Assembly (NCBI GenBank): GCA_963565915.1
Contig: OY751489.1
Coordinates: 1,240,001-1,304,000, forward strand
DNA from: Entoloma clypeatum
Taxonomy: Eukaryota > Basidiomycota > Agaricomycetes > Agaricales > Entolomataceae
DNA: 64,000 nucleotides
Direction of reading: 5' to 3'
Shown here: piece after piece, positions 44,008-54,791 of the stretch
Layout: the number at the start of each line of letters is the position of its first letter
How positions within the stretch are numbered: the stretch's first letter is position 1
The notes under the pieces: model-generated
What the model was told of the DNA's origin: nothing
Databases searched by the model: none
The model's input: only the letters and a program-made list of their open reading frames with translations
Position numbers and translations under genes: made by a program

Positions 44008-47000
44008 ATGCCAAACAGGTTCACGGTCGTTGACAAGCCCAAGATTATCCATGTTGCAGGAAATGTACATTCAACACCCAAGGGTCCACACGTAAAGCAA
44101 ATGACCTGCAAAGTACCTAAAAAACCAGTCCGAGCTAATATTAAAGTACCCCGCATCTCTGAAAACCCTCTGGAGAAGACAGAACAGCCCAACACCTGGA
44201 ACTATGACTTTGGTCCTGAAGATCCCCCACTCTTAGTATTTGAACCAGAGCTTGAGTCAACATTTACTAGCAAAACCCATACCAAGGTCAGACTCTGTCC
44301 TATGCCAACTCCAGCGATAGCTGAGTCTCCTTGTATGTTACAGTCCCAGCATGATTTCATGGATGAATGGTTGCCCCGTCGTCTTCTGTACCTTAGGGCA
44401 CTCGCATTGCGAGATCATCAAGCATCTACTCAATGTGATCAGTGCTCCGCTCCTGCAGCATTCTGGCATTGTGAGGACTGCTTTGGGCAAAATATCTTGT
44501 GCCGGAAATGCTGCCGGACCACACACAGTAACCTACCGTTCCATCGAATCCATTACTGGACAGGTACTCACTACGAACGGGATTGGCTCTCAAATCTTGG
44601 TGTTGTTATTCATCTAGGTCACCGGAGCCAGCCCTGTCCTGTTAACAATCCTGTCAAGATTGCCAGTGAAGTGACATTCGGAGCTGTCCACTCAGAAGCG
44701 TTTCGGCATGATATTTATGAATCCCCTTCTGGAACTCGGGACAGGCCATTGGACTGTATCCCGTTCACAATCGGTCACATCAATGGAATCCACAAGTGCT
44801 GGGTAAAACATTGTGGATGTCAAGAGGGTGGTCAAGAGTTTCAGCTATTACAGCTCGGGCTGTACCCTCTCAGTTATCAGAGGATCGAATCTGCCTTTAC
44901 ATTTGATCTATTGGATGGTTGTCATTTGGAGAACCTCAAATGTCATACATCTGTATATCATCTTTACATGAAGCTCCGTCGTTTGACCTCAGCAATGTTT
45001 CCCCATGCTGTTCCTGTATGTACTCCTGTTGTACCTATTCATCCCTTACTCATTGTCCTGCTTTAGAACCGATATCAAGAACTCTATAGAATCCTCCGAC
45101 AATGGAGGAACCTCAAGGAGTGTAAATGGAGCGGTGTCATCTATCAGGAGGGCTCCGCCATCGGGCCCGGTTCCCTCGCATTGTTTTGTGCCTCTTGTCC
45201 TCAGCGAGGGATCAACATCCCTGACAACTGGCAATCTGATCTAGACGCCTTTGCCTACACCCGGAGCTTCGTCATGGATGGAAATTTCACTGCGTCCCAC
45301 CAGAGGCGAAACAATGCTGTTCCCGAGAAATGTCTAACTGATGGCTATCTCTACATGGTCAGCGAAACCAAATATCAATGTCATCTTGCTTCTGCAAAGG
45401 AATACAAGGAGGTAATGGTCTTTTCACTCACTTCTGCTCTGTGATTCAACATCTGTAGCCTTCAACATGTAACGAGCACCATGCTATCACTGATAAGTTT
45501 GTCAAACACAAGGGCCAGGATGTCACTGGGATCGGCGCCATGGCATGCGCCCGGCATGGTGCATTTCTCCTGACAGGAGTTGTTAATTTTCAACTTGGAG
45601 AAAGGTATTCATCACCTATCAATCACTCCTATTCATTCTGTAATGTGTTTTTGTGGTGAAAACAGACAAAAGAACATGGACTACTCCTTGTACCATGGAA
45701 TTAATAATAGCAACATCGGGGACATTGACAGATTGATACTGTATTATGATGTCATCTGCCAGTATTGCATCTACCTGTTGAGAAGGGTAAGAGAGGGAAA
45801 GATGTTCCTCCCCAACCCCTTGGAAAGAACAATTTACTATGGCATTGGCGCCTTCCACATTTCCGGTCATATTCCCCAATGTTTCCCCCGATTCTCACCT
45901 CAATTTATTCCTGGTGCTGGAGTCATTGATGGCGAGATTCTGGAGACCCTTTGGGCTGTGCTCAATCAAGTATCCCCCAGTACACAGACTGCCACTCTTG
46001 CAGCTCGAACAGAACTCCTGGATCACCACATCCTTGATTCAACTGGAAAAATATCATAAACATAGGTATGCAACCACCCAATATTGCCCCTCTAGTCAAT
46101 CACCCTCTTTTTGACAGTTCCCACAATTTCCAAAAAATATCGGAAAGCCATACTCAGCGCAGAGCAGAGTGCAAGATATCTGGAAGAACTGTCGGAGAAT
46201 ATCGATCCCCGGTCTCTGAAAAAGTGGGAGAAACAAATGTCAGAGGCACAGGCCAACCGAACATCTGACATAGGGGGCCATGGACATTTTCAATACTCAG
46301 CTGGAAAATGGTGATGAATCCACTTAGCTATGCCCACTGTATACTAACAGCCAGGTGTTCATAGCACCAACATGTGCCGAAAAACAGCTGGAACTCATTG
46401 TGGAGGAGGCGCAGTCATCACATCTACGTGGTTGTACATCTTGGCTTGTTGAGGGCTTGGAGATTCAGCAATTACAGTATGCCCATCTTTGGCCCAAACT
46501 GGAGTCACACTTCTGACATCCTAGGCAGACTAGTACTACACTCCGAGGCTCAAAAGCTTCGAACCAATGTCACTCCAGATCAAGAGCTTACATTGGCAAA
46601 AAAACGTCAAGCCCTTGATGAGCGGATTGACCGACACCAGGACCAGGCTGAGAAATATCTACCGGGAAGGGCAGTTGACAAGATTCTCGATCCCACTAAC
46701 AATGGATCTGATGACGATTGGGCAACTGATGATGAGAGTGAAGCTGATGATGATCAGCCAACACCTGGGGCCAATATTCTGTTCACCTTCTCTGCAGCCC
46801 TACCTTCTCAGCTGGCCATTCTCGCTGACAAGAAGTCCATCTATCTTCCTTCCACAATTGGCTACGAGACGTGTAATGAAATGGGCCTCCAACACCTCAT
46901 TCACAATGAGCTCTTGCTCCGACAAGGCCAGGCAAATGATGCTTTGCAGGCCATAAGACTGGCAATTGGAGAGAAGTCCTTCCGGTTCCGAAATCAACTC

Positions 47001-47520
47001 CGGCATGCAAAAAGCAAGGTAAAGAAGACACAATCCTGGGATGCTATCCACACAGCCGACAAACAGTTGCAACATCATCGGCTTGTCTACAGACAGGCTC
47101 AGCATGCCATGGTTCAACTGGGAGGTGGCAAGGACATCCTTGATTGATACTTGGAGCTCAAACCGGGAGACCTCCACACAAATACCGCCATCCAGGAGCC
47201 CAATGCTCGGGGTCAAAGAAATCAGGAGCTGTCTTGGATTTGGAAAATGCCTGGACTGAACTTCACCGATGAATGGACTGTCCTTCATGAATGTGAGCCA
47301 TTCTCAGCTTGGTGCTGCTTCCCACTCAATTTCCTCCAGTATATAGGGTAAATTGGCTCAGGGCAAAGTCCCAGCGCGATCGCGGAATTGAGCTATGGCA
47401 CAAATTGGCCTTGCCTCATATGAGGGCCTGACTGCTTATGCCTTTTGACAGGCTGGAAACTGGGAAAGATTGAAAATGGTGGCCCTGGGTTCATTCCAGA
47501 GGCTCAATCCAGATATCACA
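44008..47520 (+). pseudogene. KDZ (Kyakuja-Dileera-Zisupton) transposase
   Basis: The multi-exon plus-strand gene starts at ATG 44008. The N-terminal part holds the cysteine cluster typical of KDZ proteins (CDQCSAPAAFWHCEDC, CRKCCRTTH). The RNase H-like catalytic part shows Asp in FVMDGNFTA (45277), Asp in YYDVICQYC (45748), GIGAFHISGHIPQCFPRFSP and Glu in GAGVIDGEILETLWAVLN. The helical C-terminal region (QELTLAKKRQALDERID, RQGQANDALQAIRLAIGEK) follows. Introns at 45016-45066, 45412-45458, 45605-45665 and 46066-46117 keep frame. Lesions are a 1-nt loss near 46039, frame slips near 46280 and 46500, and CGA-type TGA at 47145-47147 before YLELKPGDL. It is divergent from the accessory gene, and the two starts are about 155 bp apart. 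Confidence 0.88.
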
Positions 47521-47659
47521 AAAGTATTTGGTTTTGAACATATTCATGTATAGAATGACTGTAAATGATTGTTTCCTGATCTGGATTGACGATATTTAGC
47601 CATCCTGAAACCAAAGTCCACCATGTGCTAGATTGTTCCTCATCTCTGACAAGAAGCAC

Positions 47660-48783
47660 TCAGCATGTCTTTGCCCCTGGTTTTGGGAACTACAACACTG
47701 CCAGTCCAGGGTGCTCAAGATAAGACCTGGGTGTATCTACACCGATTGCAAGCAGGCTCCAACGGCGGTGAAGTTGCCCCCCCGTCGGGCCCGGGGCATG
47801 CCTGCATGCCGCTATCAGTATTACCATTTTTGGCCATCTTGATTTCCGACGGCCCGATGTGTTTTTTGATAGGTCCAGTCGCCTATGTTTTCCCCCATCA
47901 GACCTGTTTCAGAGTCCCGAACACTTCCCAAAGTCATCATGCCCTTCCTGGAACTCTTGTGTGGTTATCCAGTGATGAGTGCCATGGTATTATCTATATG
48001 ACATGACCAGGGACAAGAGAACTTGATTGAGGATCATCCAAAGAGGCTCTCCATGCATTTTGTTCAGGTTCATTGCGCCCATAAGGGTGTTCACTCCATT
48101 GCCCTGCCTTTTGGGTGCATGCTGATTTAACCTCCGACAGGTATGGGTTTGGTTCGATGAATCCTGATCGTAACCCAACCCTGACAGTGGCAGTGTTTCC
48201 ACCCCGTCAGGGCTGGGGGGCACTCGCATCCCTGCTGCCAAAATTGCCGGTTTTGGCCTGCTTGATTTCCAAAATTCATGTTCAGCGGATTTGAAGTGCT
48301 AAAGATGTTAAAAAGGCATCATAGTATATCTTGATATATGGCACTGTTGGATGTATGCTTGGTGTGGAATTAGATACACAAAAAATATCTTATATAACCT
48401 CAGTTGTGCGATAGCAAACTGAGCTGTGATGGGGCCATAGATAGCAACCATTATGAATGTAGATCATATTAGACAAAAGATTGTGGCCTTTTGCTATTTA
48501 AAAAGCCCCATACATGAATATGAATGTAAAATAAAAATACTTGCTATCTTCGGGCATCAGACTTGCAACTGCAACGGGTCGAGTATTGAAATCCATCCCG
48601 ATGGTAACCAGATGCCGACCACAGCGGTGTTGGCAACCCGTTGGGCCTGGGACGCTCCTACATCCCTGTTATCAATATTGGCATTTTTGGCCATCTTGAT
48701 TTCCAAATTCCCTCCACTTTTTTGTATAGTTCCGGTCGCCTTTATTTCCATCCGTCTGGCCCATGTCAGAGTTCCCAACATGT
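47660..48783. repeat. Three-copy repeat with TTTTTGGCCATCTTGATTTCC-like core
   Basis: Cores lie at about 47825-47845, 48254-48275 (TTTTGGCCTGCTTGATTTCC) and 48684-48704. Each is preceded by CGTCGGGCC/CGTCAGGGCT/CGTTGGGCCT and a (C/G)ATCCCTG-type word. The first and third copies also share the following 80 bp up to CAGAGT(C/T)CC(C/G)AACA. The gypsy C remnant begins exactly at the right end of the third copy. Open frames here are not genes. Confidence 0.6.
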
Positions 48784-49582
48784 CCTGTCCACTGCATACC
48801 ACCCACAGACTGATGGACAGGCCGAGCGATCACATCAGGAGATGGAAGTGTTCTTACGAAACTTTGTCAACCACCTACAGGATGATTGGGCAGAATGGAT
48901 CGCAATCGCAGAGTTCCAGTACAATGACAAAGAACACCAGGCAACAAAGCACACCCCATTCTACCTCAACTACGGTTTACATCCATGGAAGGGAGAGCTC
49001 GTGTTAGAAGATACCAATCCGGCTGCCAACGACTTCTTGAAAAAACTCAAACAGGCACGAGAAGAAGCCAATGCTGCGCTGAAACAAGCACAGGATCAGA
49101 TGAAGAAGACAGTTGACACACGACGAAGTCCGTATCGGGACTACCACATCGGAGACAAGGTGTGGCTGGAAGGGACTAACATCAGGACCGATCGCCCCTC
49201 AAAGAAACTTGATGCACTCCGACATGGACCATTCAAAGTCCTAGAGAAGAAAGGAGCTAGCGCGTACCTTCTTGATCTTCCAAAGACTTGGAAGATGATT
49301 CACCCTGTGTTCAACGAGACCCTGTTGTCACCATATGAAACTCCGAAGTACGCCATCCAGAAAAAGAAACCAGCCCCTGATCCGATCATTGTCGAAGGAC
49401 GAGAAGAGTACCATGTGTCTACGATCCTAGACTCTCGAAAGTTCCGCGGAAAGATCCAGTACCTCGTCCAGTGGGAAGGATATGGTCCAGAAGAGAACAC
49501 ATGGGAACCTCGAGCTAATGTTCAGAACGCTCAAGATTTGATCCGTGATTTCCATCGGCAGAACCCATCTCGTCCACGATAA
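48784..49582 (+). pseudogene. pol: Pol C terminus of element C
   Basis: The frame runs from [20 protein letters not shown] (integrase core with the catalytic Glu) through the linker ([35 protein letters not shown]) to a chromodomain ([19 protein letters not shown]). It ends HRQNPSRPR at 49582. The open frame extends upstream to 48641, but residues before 48784 come from the unrelated repeat. There are no stops inside. The protease, RT and RNase H parts are missing. Confidence 0.9.
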
Positions 49583-49715
49583 AAGGCGAGTTCTCAAAAC
49601 CCATGGCAGTATCAACCTCATCAGTCAACCACACACCGAGTTCCCCGCTCTAGTCTTTTCCCTGCCCAATATAGCCACCCCATTCTTCTTTTATCTCTCA
49701 ACCATCCTCGCCACC

Positions 49716-49958
49716 ATGTCAAACACCATCGTTACCTCCACCTCCACCACCGATATCAACCCCGCCATCGCCGCCCTTATGAATGAAGCACTCTCCATGA
49801 GAGACCAAATCCATGCCCTCAAAACTTCCCTTGCCGACCTCCTTCATCGCCAGATGAATATCCGACTTCATTTGTTGTCCAATCTCCCCGTTGCCCCAAC
49901 TCCTGAAGAGAAACAAATTCTCGGGAATTACACCAGCACTCTTGTCATCAAAAACTGA
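49716..49958 (+). CDS. Small ORF between pol and 3' LTR of element C
   Basis: An 80-residue frame starts at an ATG in good context (CACCATGTC) and encodes a Thr/Ser-rich start followed by a helical stretch (AALMNEALSMRDQIHALKTS, LADLLHRQMNIRLHLLSN). It lies in sense orientation downstream of the chromodomain, where most gypsy elements have no gene. It could be a third element ORF, a gag-like remnant or chance. I recognise no family. Confidence 0.4.
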   Translation: MSNTIVTSTSTTDINPAIAALMNEALSMRDQIHALKTSLADLLHRQMNIRLHLLSNLPVAPTPEEKQILGNYTSTLVIKN

Positions 49959-50121
49959 CATATTCGGCTGGCCATCAAAGGCCTTGAACTCGCCGTAGCC
50001 ATCAACGAGGAGTTGATATATGATTGGAGCCTCAAGGAAAGTCCGAACTGGTCCGATCCCGGCAACAACGAGGGATGGGGACAGTGACTCTGTGAGGACA
50101 CAGAGCTTGGAGAGGGGAACA

Positions 50122-50523
50122 TGTTACGGACTCTACGGTATGAGGACCACATCATATCTTTTACTTATCAGCCCGACTCGGCACCCTCTTACGAACTCAC
50201 TATGTCCAATGTCTACTTTTGCAACCTTTGATTCCCAGTCTGACTCATTACATTACTTCGTCATCCCCTTTAGTATACTTCGCTCCCGGGCTGACTCACC
50301 TTCCGCAGTCAGCTTACTCACTGTACATAGCCTTCCACAGTCGCCTTACTCATGTGCACTGCCCTCCGCAGTACTGACTCATCCGCTACCGCCTATAGTC
50401 AGTATCTATATAAACCTCTTGTACTGTAGTAGATTCCTTAGATTTAGCAATCACTTTGCTCTTCGCCTTTCCACTTTCCTGCATACTCTGCCCGAACCTT
50501 GGAACAGTTTGTTAAGCATAACA
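50122..50523 (+). repeat. 3' LTR of element C
   Basis: 402 bp beginning TGTTACGGACTC and ending GTTAAGCATAACA. It is directly preceded by a purine-rich tract. It contains short repeats of GACTCA(C/T)(C/T)(C/T) and CTCCGCAGT/TTCCGCAGT. Confidence 0.75.
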
Positions 50524-50629
50524 CCCATGATGATTGATGAAACATTGGAACTTGCCGACCCAGCAACAGCCAAAAATCGAAAAATATCTGAAGTCCCCAT
50601 CACGTCTTCTTGCCTCCCCCCATCTCCTC

Positions 50630-51200
50630 CCTCCACTCCCTCGTCCCTCCCTCCTCCTCCCTGGATGCCTCCTCCCTCTGGCCACATGTGGGCCACTGAG
50701 GCCATGTATAGGTAAGCACCAGGCCTTTCACGTCACGTCAGACCACTGACGAAACACGCAACAACAGTGGGGCACACGCAGGAACGGCAGGTACATGAGG
50801 CACCACAGGACACGCGACAATGGTGCAGGATGCGCAAGACTGGCATGACATGCAAGAAACAGTGGGACACACATGAGAAACGGCAGGACACACGTGAGAA
50901 TGGCGGGACACGCAAGAAATGGTGGGTGGCACGTGAGAAACGGCACAGGACCCACAACAATGATGCGAGAAATGGCACAGTGGGAGGCGCGCGAGAAGCA
51001 CTGGAGAGGTGAGAATGGCAGGACACACATGAGTAACGGTGCAGGACACACGAGAACAGGGCCACCCGTGACAACGGTACATGACACGTGACAATGGCAG
51101 GATACACGAACAATGGCAGTGGACACGTGAGAAACAGCGGTGGACACACAGGGAGGCGTGCGAGAGCAGCGGAGACGCACCGAGCGATGCGAGGGAGGGA
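50630..51200. repeat. Degenerate minisatellite, copy 2
   Basis: After CTCCCTCCTCC simple sequence and the shared lead-in GTAAGCACCAGGCCTTTCAC come more than 20 imperfect units such as GAGAAACGGCAGGACACAC. The family matches 1420-1855. Open frames on both strands are by-products. Confidence 0.7.
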
Positions 51201-51540
51201 TTATAATTCCTCCCTTGCATCAAATGATAATCTTTTGCACTACCCGAATTATAATGTTGTAAGGCCCTTACATTATATTATGATACATACATTTTTATGT
51301 GAGTCCCTTAAAATCGTGTAATGAATTATCATACTGTTACAAGGACACCTCTTTGACTGATGAGTACCAACTCAAAAACACCAATGTATTACTTGAGGCA
51401 GGGTCTGTACATGACTGCTGCTTGAAAACACTTGGAGGTGTCTTGGAAGACTGAAGACTGAGGTAGATTTCTTGAATGCTTGGATATATGTCTTGAAAGG
51501 TGTCTTGGAATACTTGAGCATTGAAAGGGCCAAGACAGTG

Positions 51541-54121
51541 TGAGCCCTAGACATAGTATTGATATATCACAGTCCTATGATTAGAGCATGGCCATGTTAC
51601 ATCTATATCATTAATTACAGGTCCACCAGGTGATACATCACGGGTGATATATCACAGATCTGCCCGATCTGCTGGCCACATGGACTGTCATCAAGCTTAC
51701 CAATACCAGCACAGCCATACACCATGCCCCCCTCATTCACTTCGCCACTACCTGGCCCGTGCACTTGCGCCTGCTTTTCCCAATTTGGTTGGCACAGCCA
51801 TCAGATTTGTTGAAGCCGATATTTGATGGTTTGGAATTCCATGGCATCAAATGCATGCCCACCATCAATAGTCAGACCCTTGTGATTGTCGCTCTCAAAT
51901 AGTGTCCCCCGCCTCTCCCACGCTCCTATCACACATCAAAACCTCCTCCCACCTCCCCACCTTCTTTCCCTCATGCCTCCCACTTATTATAGGCCTCAAT
52001 AGTTGATACCTTACTCCTATAAGAGGTGCTATGGACTATGGGTAAGCTCCCTCATCCTCCTGGGGCCTCTCTGTACATAATACTGAACTACCACCTTCCC
52101 CCCCCCTTATCTAGATCTTATATAATGTTGTAGATACTTGTACATAGCTTTCAAAATGTAGTATGGTGTAATATAATCCATTTTGAGACTCCCCCTTGGC
52201 CTGGAAGTGATGATATCACCAAAAAAGCGAACAAAAAGTGAGGGGAGAAGGAGGAGCACATACCCCCTCATGGGATTCTGATGTCCCCACCCTATCGCAT
52301 TTTTCCCCACTTCATTGTATTATATACTATGGTCTAGGGACATATGTTGGGGGGGTATAGCATCGGAGAAACCAAGTGTAATTAGCAGAAATGGGCTTGT
52401 ATGAGTATGGGTATCTACACATGGTTAGATGACCTAGGATTGTCAGGGCAGGTGTTCCCAGAGGTAACCATATGTATATAGGTCTCCAAGTGTCGGTAGT
52501 ACGATATCTGGGGTGTGTACATCAGGTAGAAATAAGCTAGATATTAGGAGGATGTCAAAAAAGCGCATTTCTACCTAGCACCAGTACTGGCCACTAGATA
52601 AATGTTGGGAGGGTCTGAAATGAAGGTTATAATGTATATCTACTGATAGAAAAAGACCCAAGAGAAATCAGGTAAGTGTGGAAAACCGGGCATGCATAAA
52701 AGTGCCCAACAGTGAACTTAACATGGAATCCTTTGCTCACCAACACAATTTGTCTGACTGATTCCTTTTTGTCTCCCAGAATCTTCCCGGACTATCTCAT
52801 TCAGAAGAATCACATTGGGGGGTCCCAAAAATGTCGTTACTACAATAAATTACCTGTATATTGACTAACAATCATCAAAATATGTTTTTCTGGCTTTTCG
52901 GTAGACGTGGAAACCGGGAACACATGACCTGAAGTTGAACAATCAGCGTTGATTTCTTCGCCGAACACAACTCCCTCAACCACACTGGTCAATCAGATAA
53001 GACAAGTCCAGACGTCCATGAACCACCCACTGACACCTGCCACCTGCCAAATACCCTACCCAGGTAATCAGGCCTCTGCACCGCCGCAACCTACACATTG
53101 CACCCCGCCTGTCATGCAATGCCGGCACGTTTCTCGCCTCCGCCTCCACCTTCCATGCCCATGCCGCCCATTGTTATATGCCCACAACTCCAACACTACG
53201 TGCTTGACTGTGCCCCAACCACAACCATGACAATGACACCCGATGTGAACGACTGATGGATTTACGGTGTCGGCACGCCGTGCAACCACAACCATGACAA
53301 CAACATAGGATAGGGGGGGATGGCATGGGCACCTGGGGTGTGGAGCGGGAATACTGAACAGATGACCACTGGGAACAGGGAGGGGATGGGGGTGGGTTCG
53401 TGCGCCCAGCCCCTGCCCCACACCTGTTCGGAGCCCTGCATGTCATTCAAACACGGCGACGAAACACCGCGCTTCCACCAATCGTCAATCACCGGCAGGG
53501 CATGTGCCATAAGTTGAACCTGTCGCTTGACAACAGCCAGTGGCGATCCAAGGTCCTGAGCCTCCCAGGGGCTTGCAAACCCATCCTCGCCCCTGGGCTT
53601 GGGGTGGAGTGTTGGCATGGGGGGCGCGGAGGGTGCAGTAGCCACGGTGTATGTTCTGGCGCTCCAATTTCAAAATTTTATGTTTTTTTTTGGCTATTCA
53701 TGGAATTATAGAGAGAAGCATGTCAGGGAGGGAATACATGACAATGGGTTCATGGATGTGAACCTGGTGTAGATTTTAGTGCTACAAAATAAATAAACAT
53801 CTATGTTTTTTTTTTCATCAGTCCCAGTACAACATATGCAACACGATGGGGGGAATGACCCAACATACGATGTGCCGAGATCTAGATGATCGGCATGCCA
53901 AACCAAAAATAACTTGATTGAATGGGCCTGAAAAGGAACCAAATTGAGCGAGGGTGGGAGCATGGGAAAAAGACAGATGGAAGCATGAATCAATCACATG
54001 AGCATCAGTGTGATATATCACGTCTGATATATCATCCAGCTACCTGTGATTAATGCTGTGGATGCAACATGGTCATGCTAAGGTATTAGGATTTGATATA
54101 TCATCCCTACTGACTAGGTTG
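51541..54121. mobile_element. Uncharacterised element with TGATATATCA inverted ends
   Basis: About 115 bp at 51547-51668 is repeated in inverted orientation at 54005-54119. Both carry TGATATATCA palindromes (51560, 51645; 54011, 54025, 54094), GCATG(G/A)CCATGTT and an outer CTAG. The 2.3 kb between hold simple-sequence and C-rich stretches (52930-53640) but no transposase that I can recognise. A third copy of the end lies at 17100-17222. It may be a non-autonomous foldback or TIR element. Exact boundaries and target duplications were not found. Confidence 0.45.
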
Positions 54122-54466
54122 ACAGTGTCAAGAACAATGGAATTCTCTTGGAAATCATGAACCCTTGAGAGCCTTGAGAGGTATCTTGAGTCTTGAATGC
54201 CTTGAACACCATCTTGAGATCTTGGAAATTCCTCAAGAAACTTCAAGACATTTCAAGAAAAGTTCAAGTAAAAAGACATTTTGCTGATGTGGGTGCAGCA
54301 TCAGCAACTTGTCTCCTCACTGCATACACACGACGGCCGCTAAGCCCCATGGCTCCTTATAGTGTGCTTTTGACCCACCTTCCACTCCCTTTTCAGATTT
54401 CCTCTCTGGACGATCAAGAATCTGCGACACCACAGAACTCGGCACATGTGCAGTGTCTTTACCACC

Positions 54467-54780
54467 TGTCTAGGCAATGCTAAGTCAAACGATGTCGCGA
54501 GCCCAAACTTAGGAATGAAGTGGTGAAGTGGTAAGAGAACTGTATTGCCAAGACCCAGCAGGAATCTCAAGAGAACAAGCTATCGAATACAAGTGAAAGT
54601 ACCCTACTTATATATGTAAATACCATGAGGCTGCATTGAAGCGTCATGCTATGTGACTCTGGATCCTTTGCATCCTGCTGTGTTGTAATGATAAGATGTC
54701 CTCATGTACAACACGATGTAGATAAGATAAGATTGAGATAAGATAAGATAAAGTGAAAAAGTGAAAATACGATCATAACA
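54467..54780 (-). repeat. 3' LTR of element B
   Basis: 314 bp, TGTCTAGGC...ATCATAACA. It is similar to the element A LTR with small indels, including about 25 extra bp near 54650-54690. Confidence 0.88.
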
Positions 54781-54791
54781 TTACCCCCTTT

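Larger units (their letters stand above)
48784..50523 (+). mobile_element. 3' remnant of a Ty3/gypsy element (element C)
   Basis: The element starts abruptly inside the integrase core and continues to its chromodomain, an extra small ORF, a purine-rich tract (GGAGAGGGGAACA) and one LTR. No 5' part is in the window, so it is 5'-truncated, and the break coincides with the end of the repeat at 48783. Confidence 0.88.
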
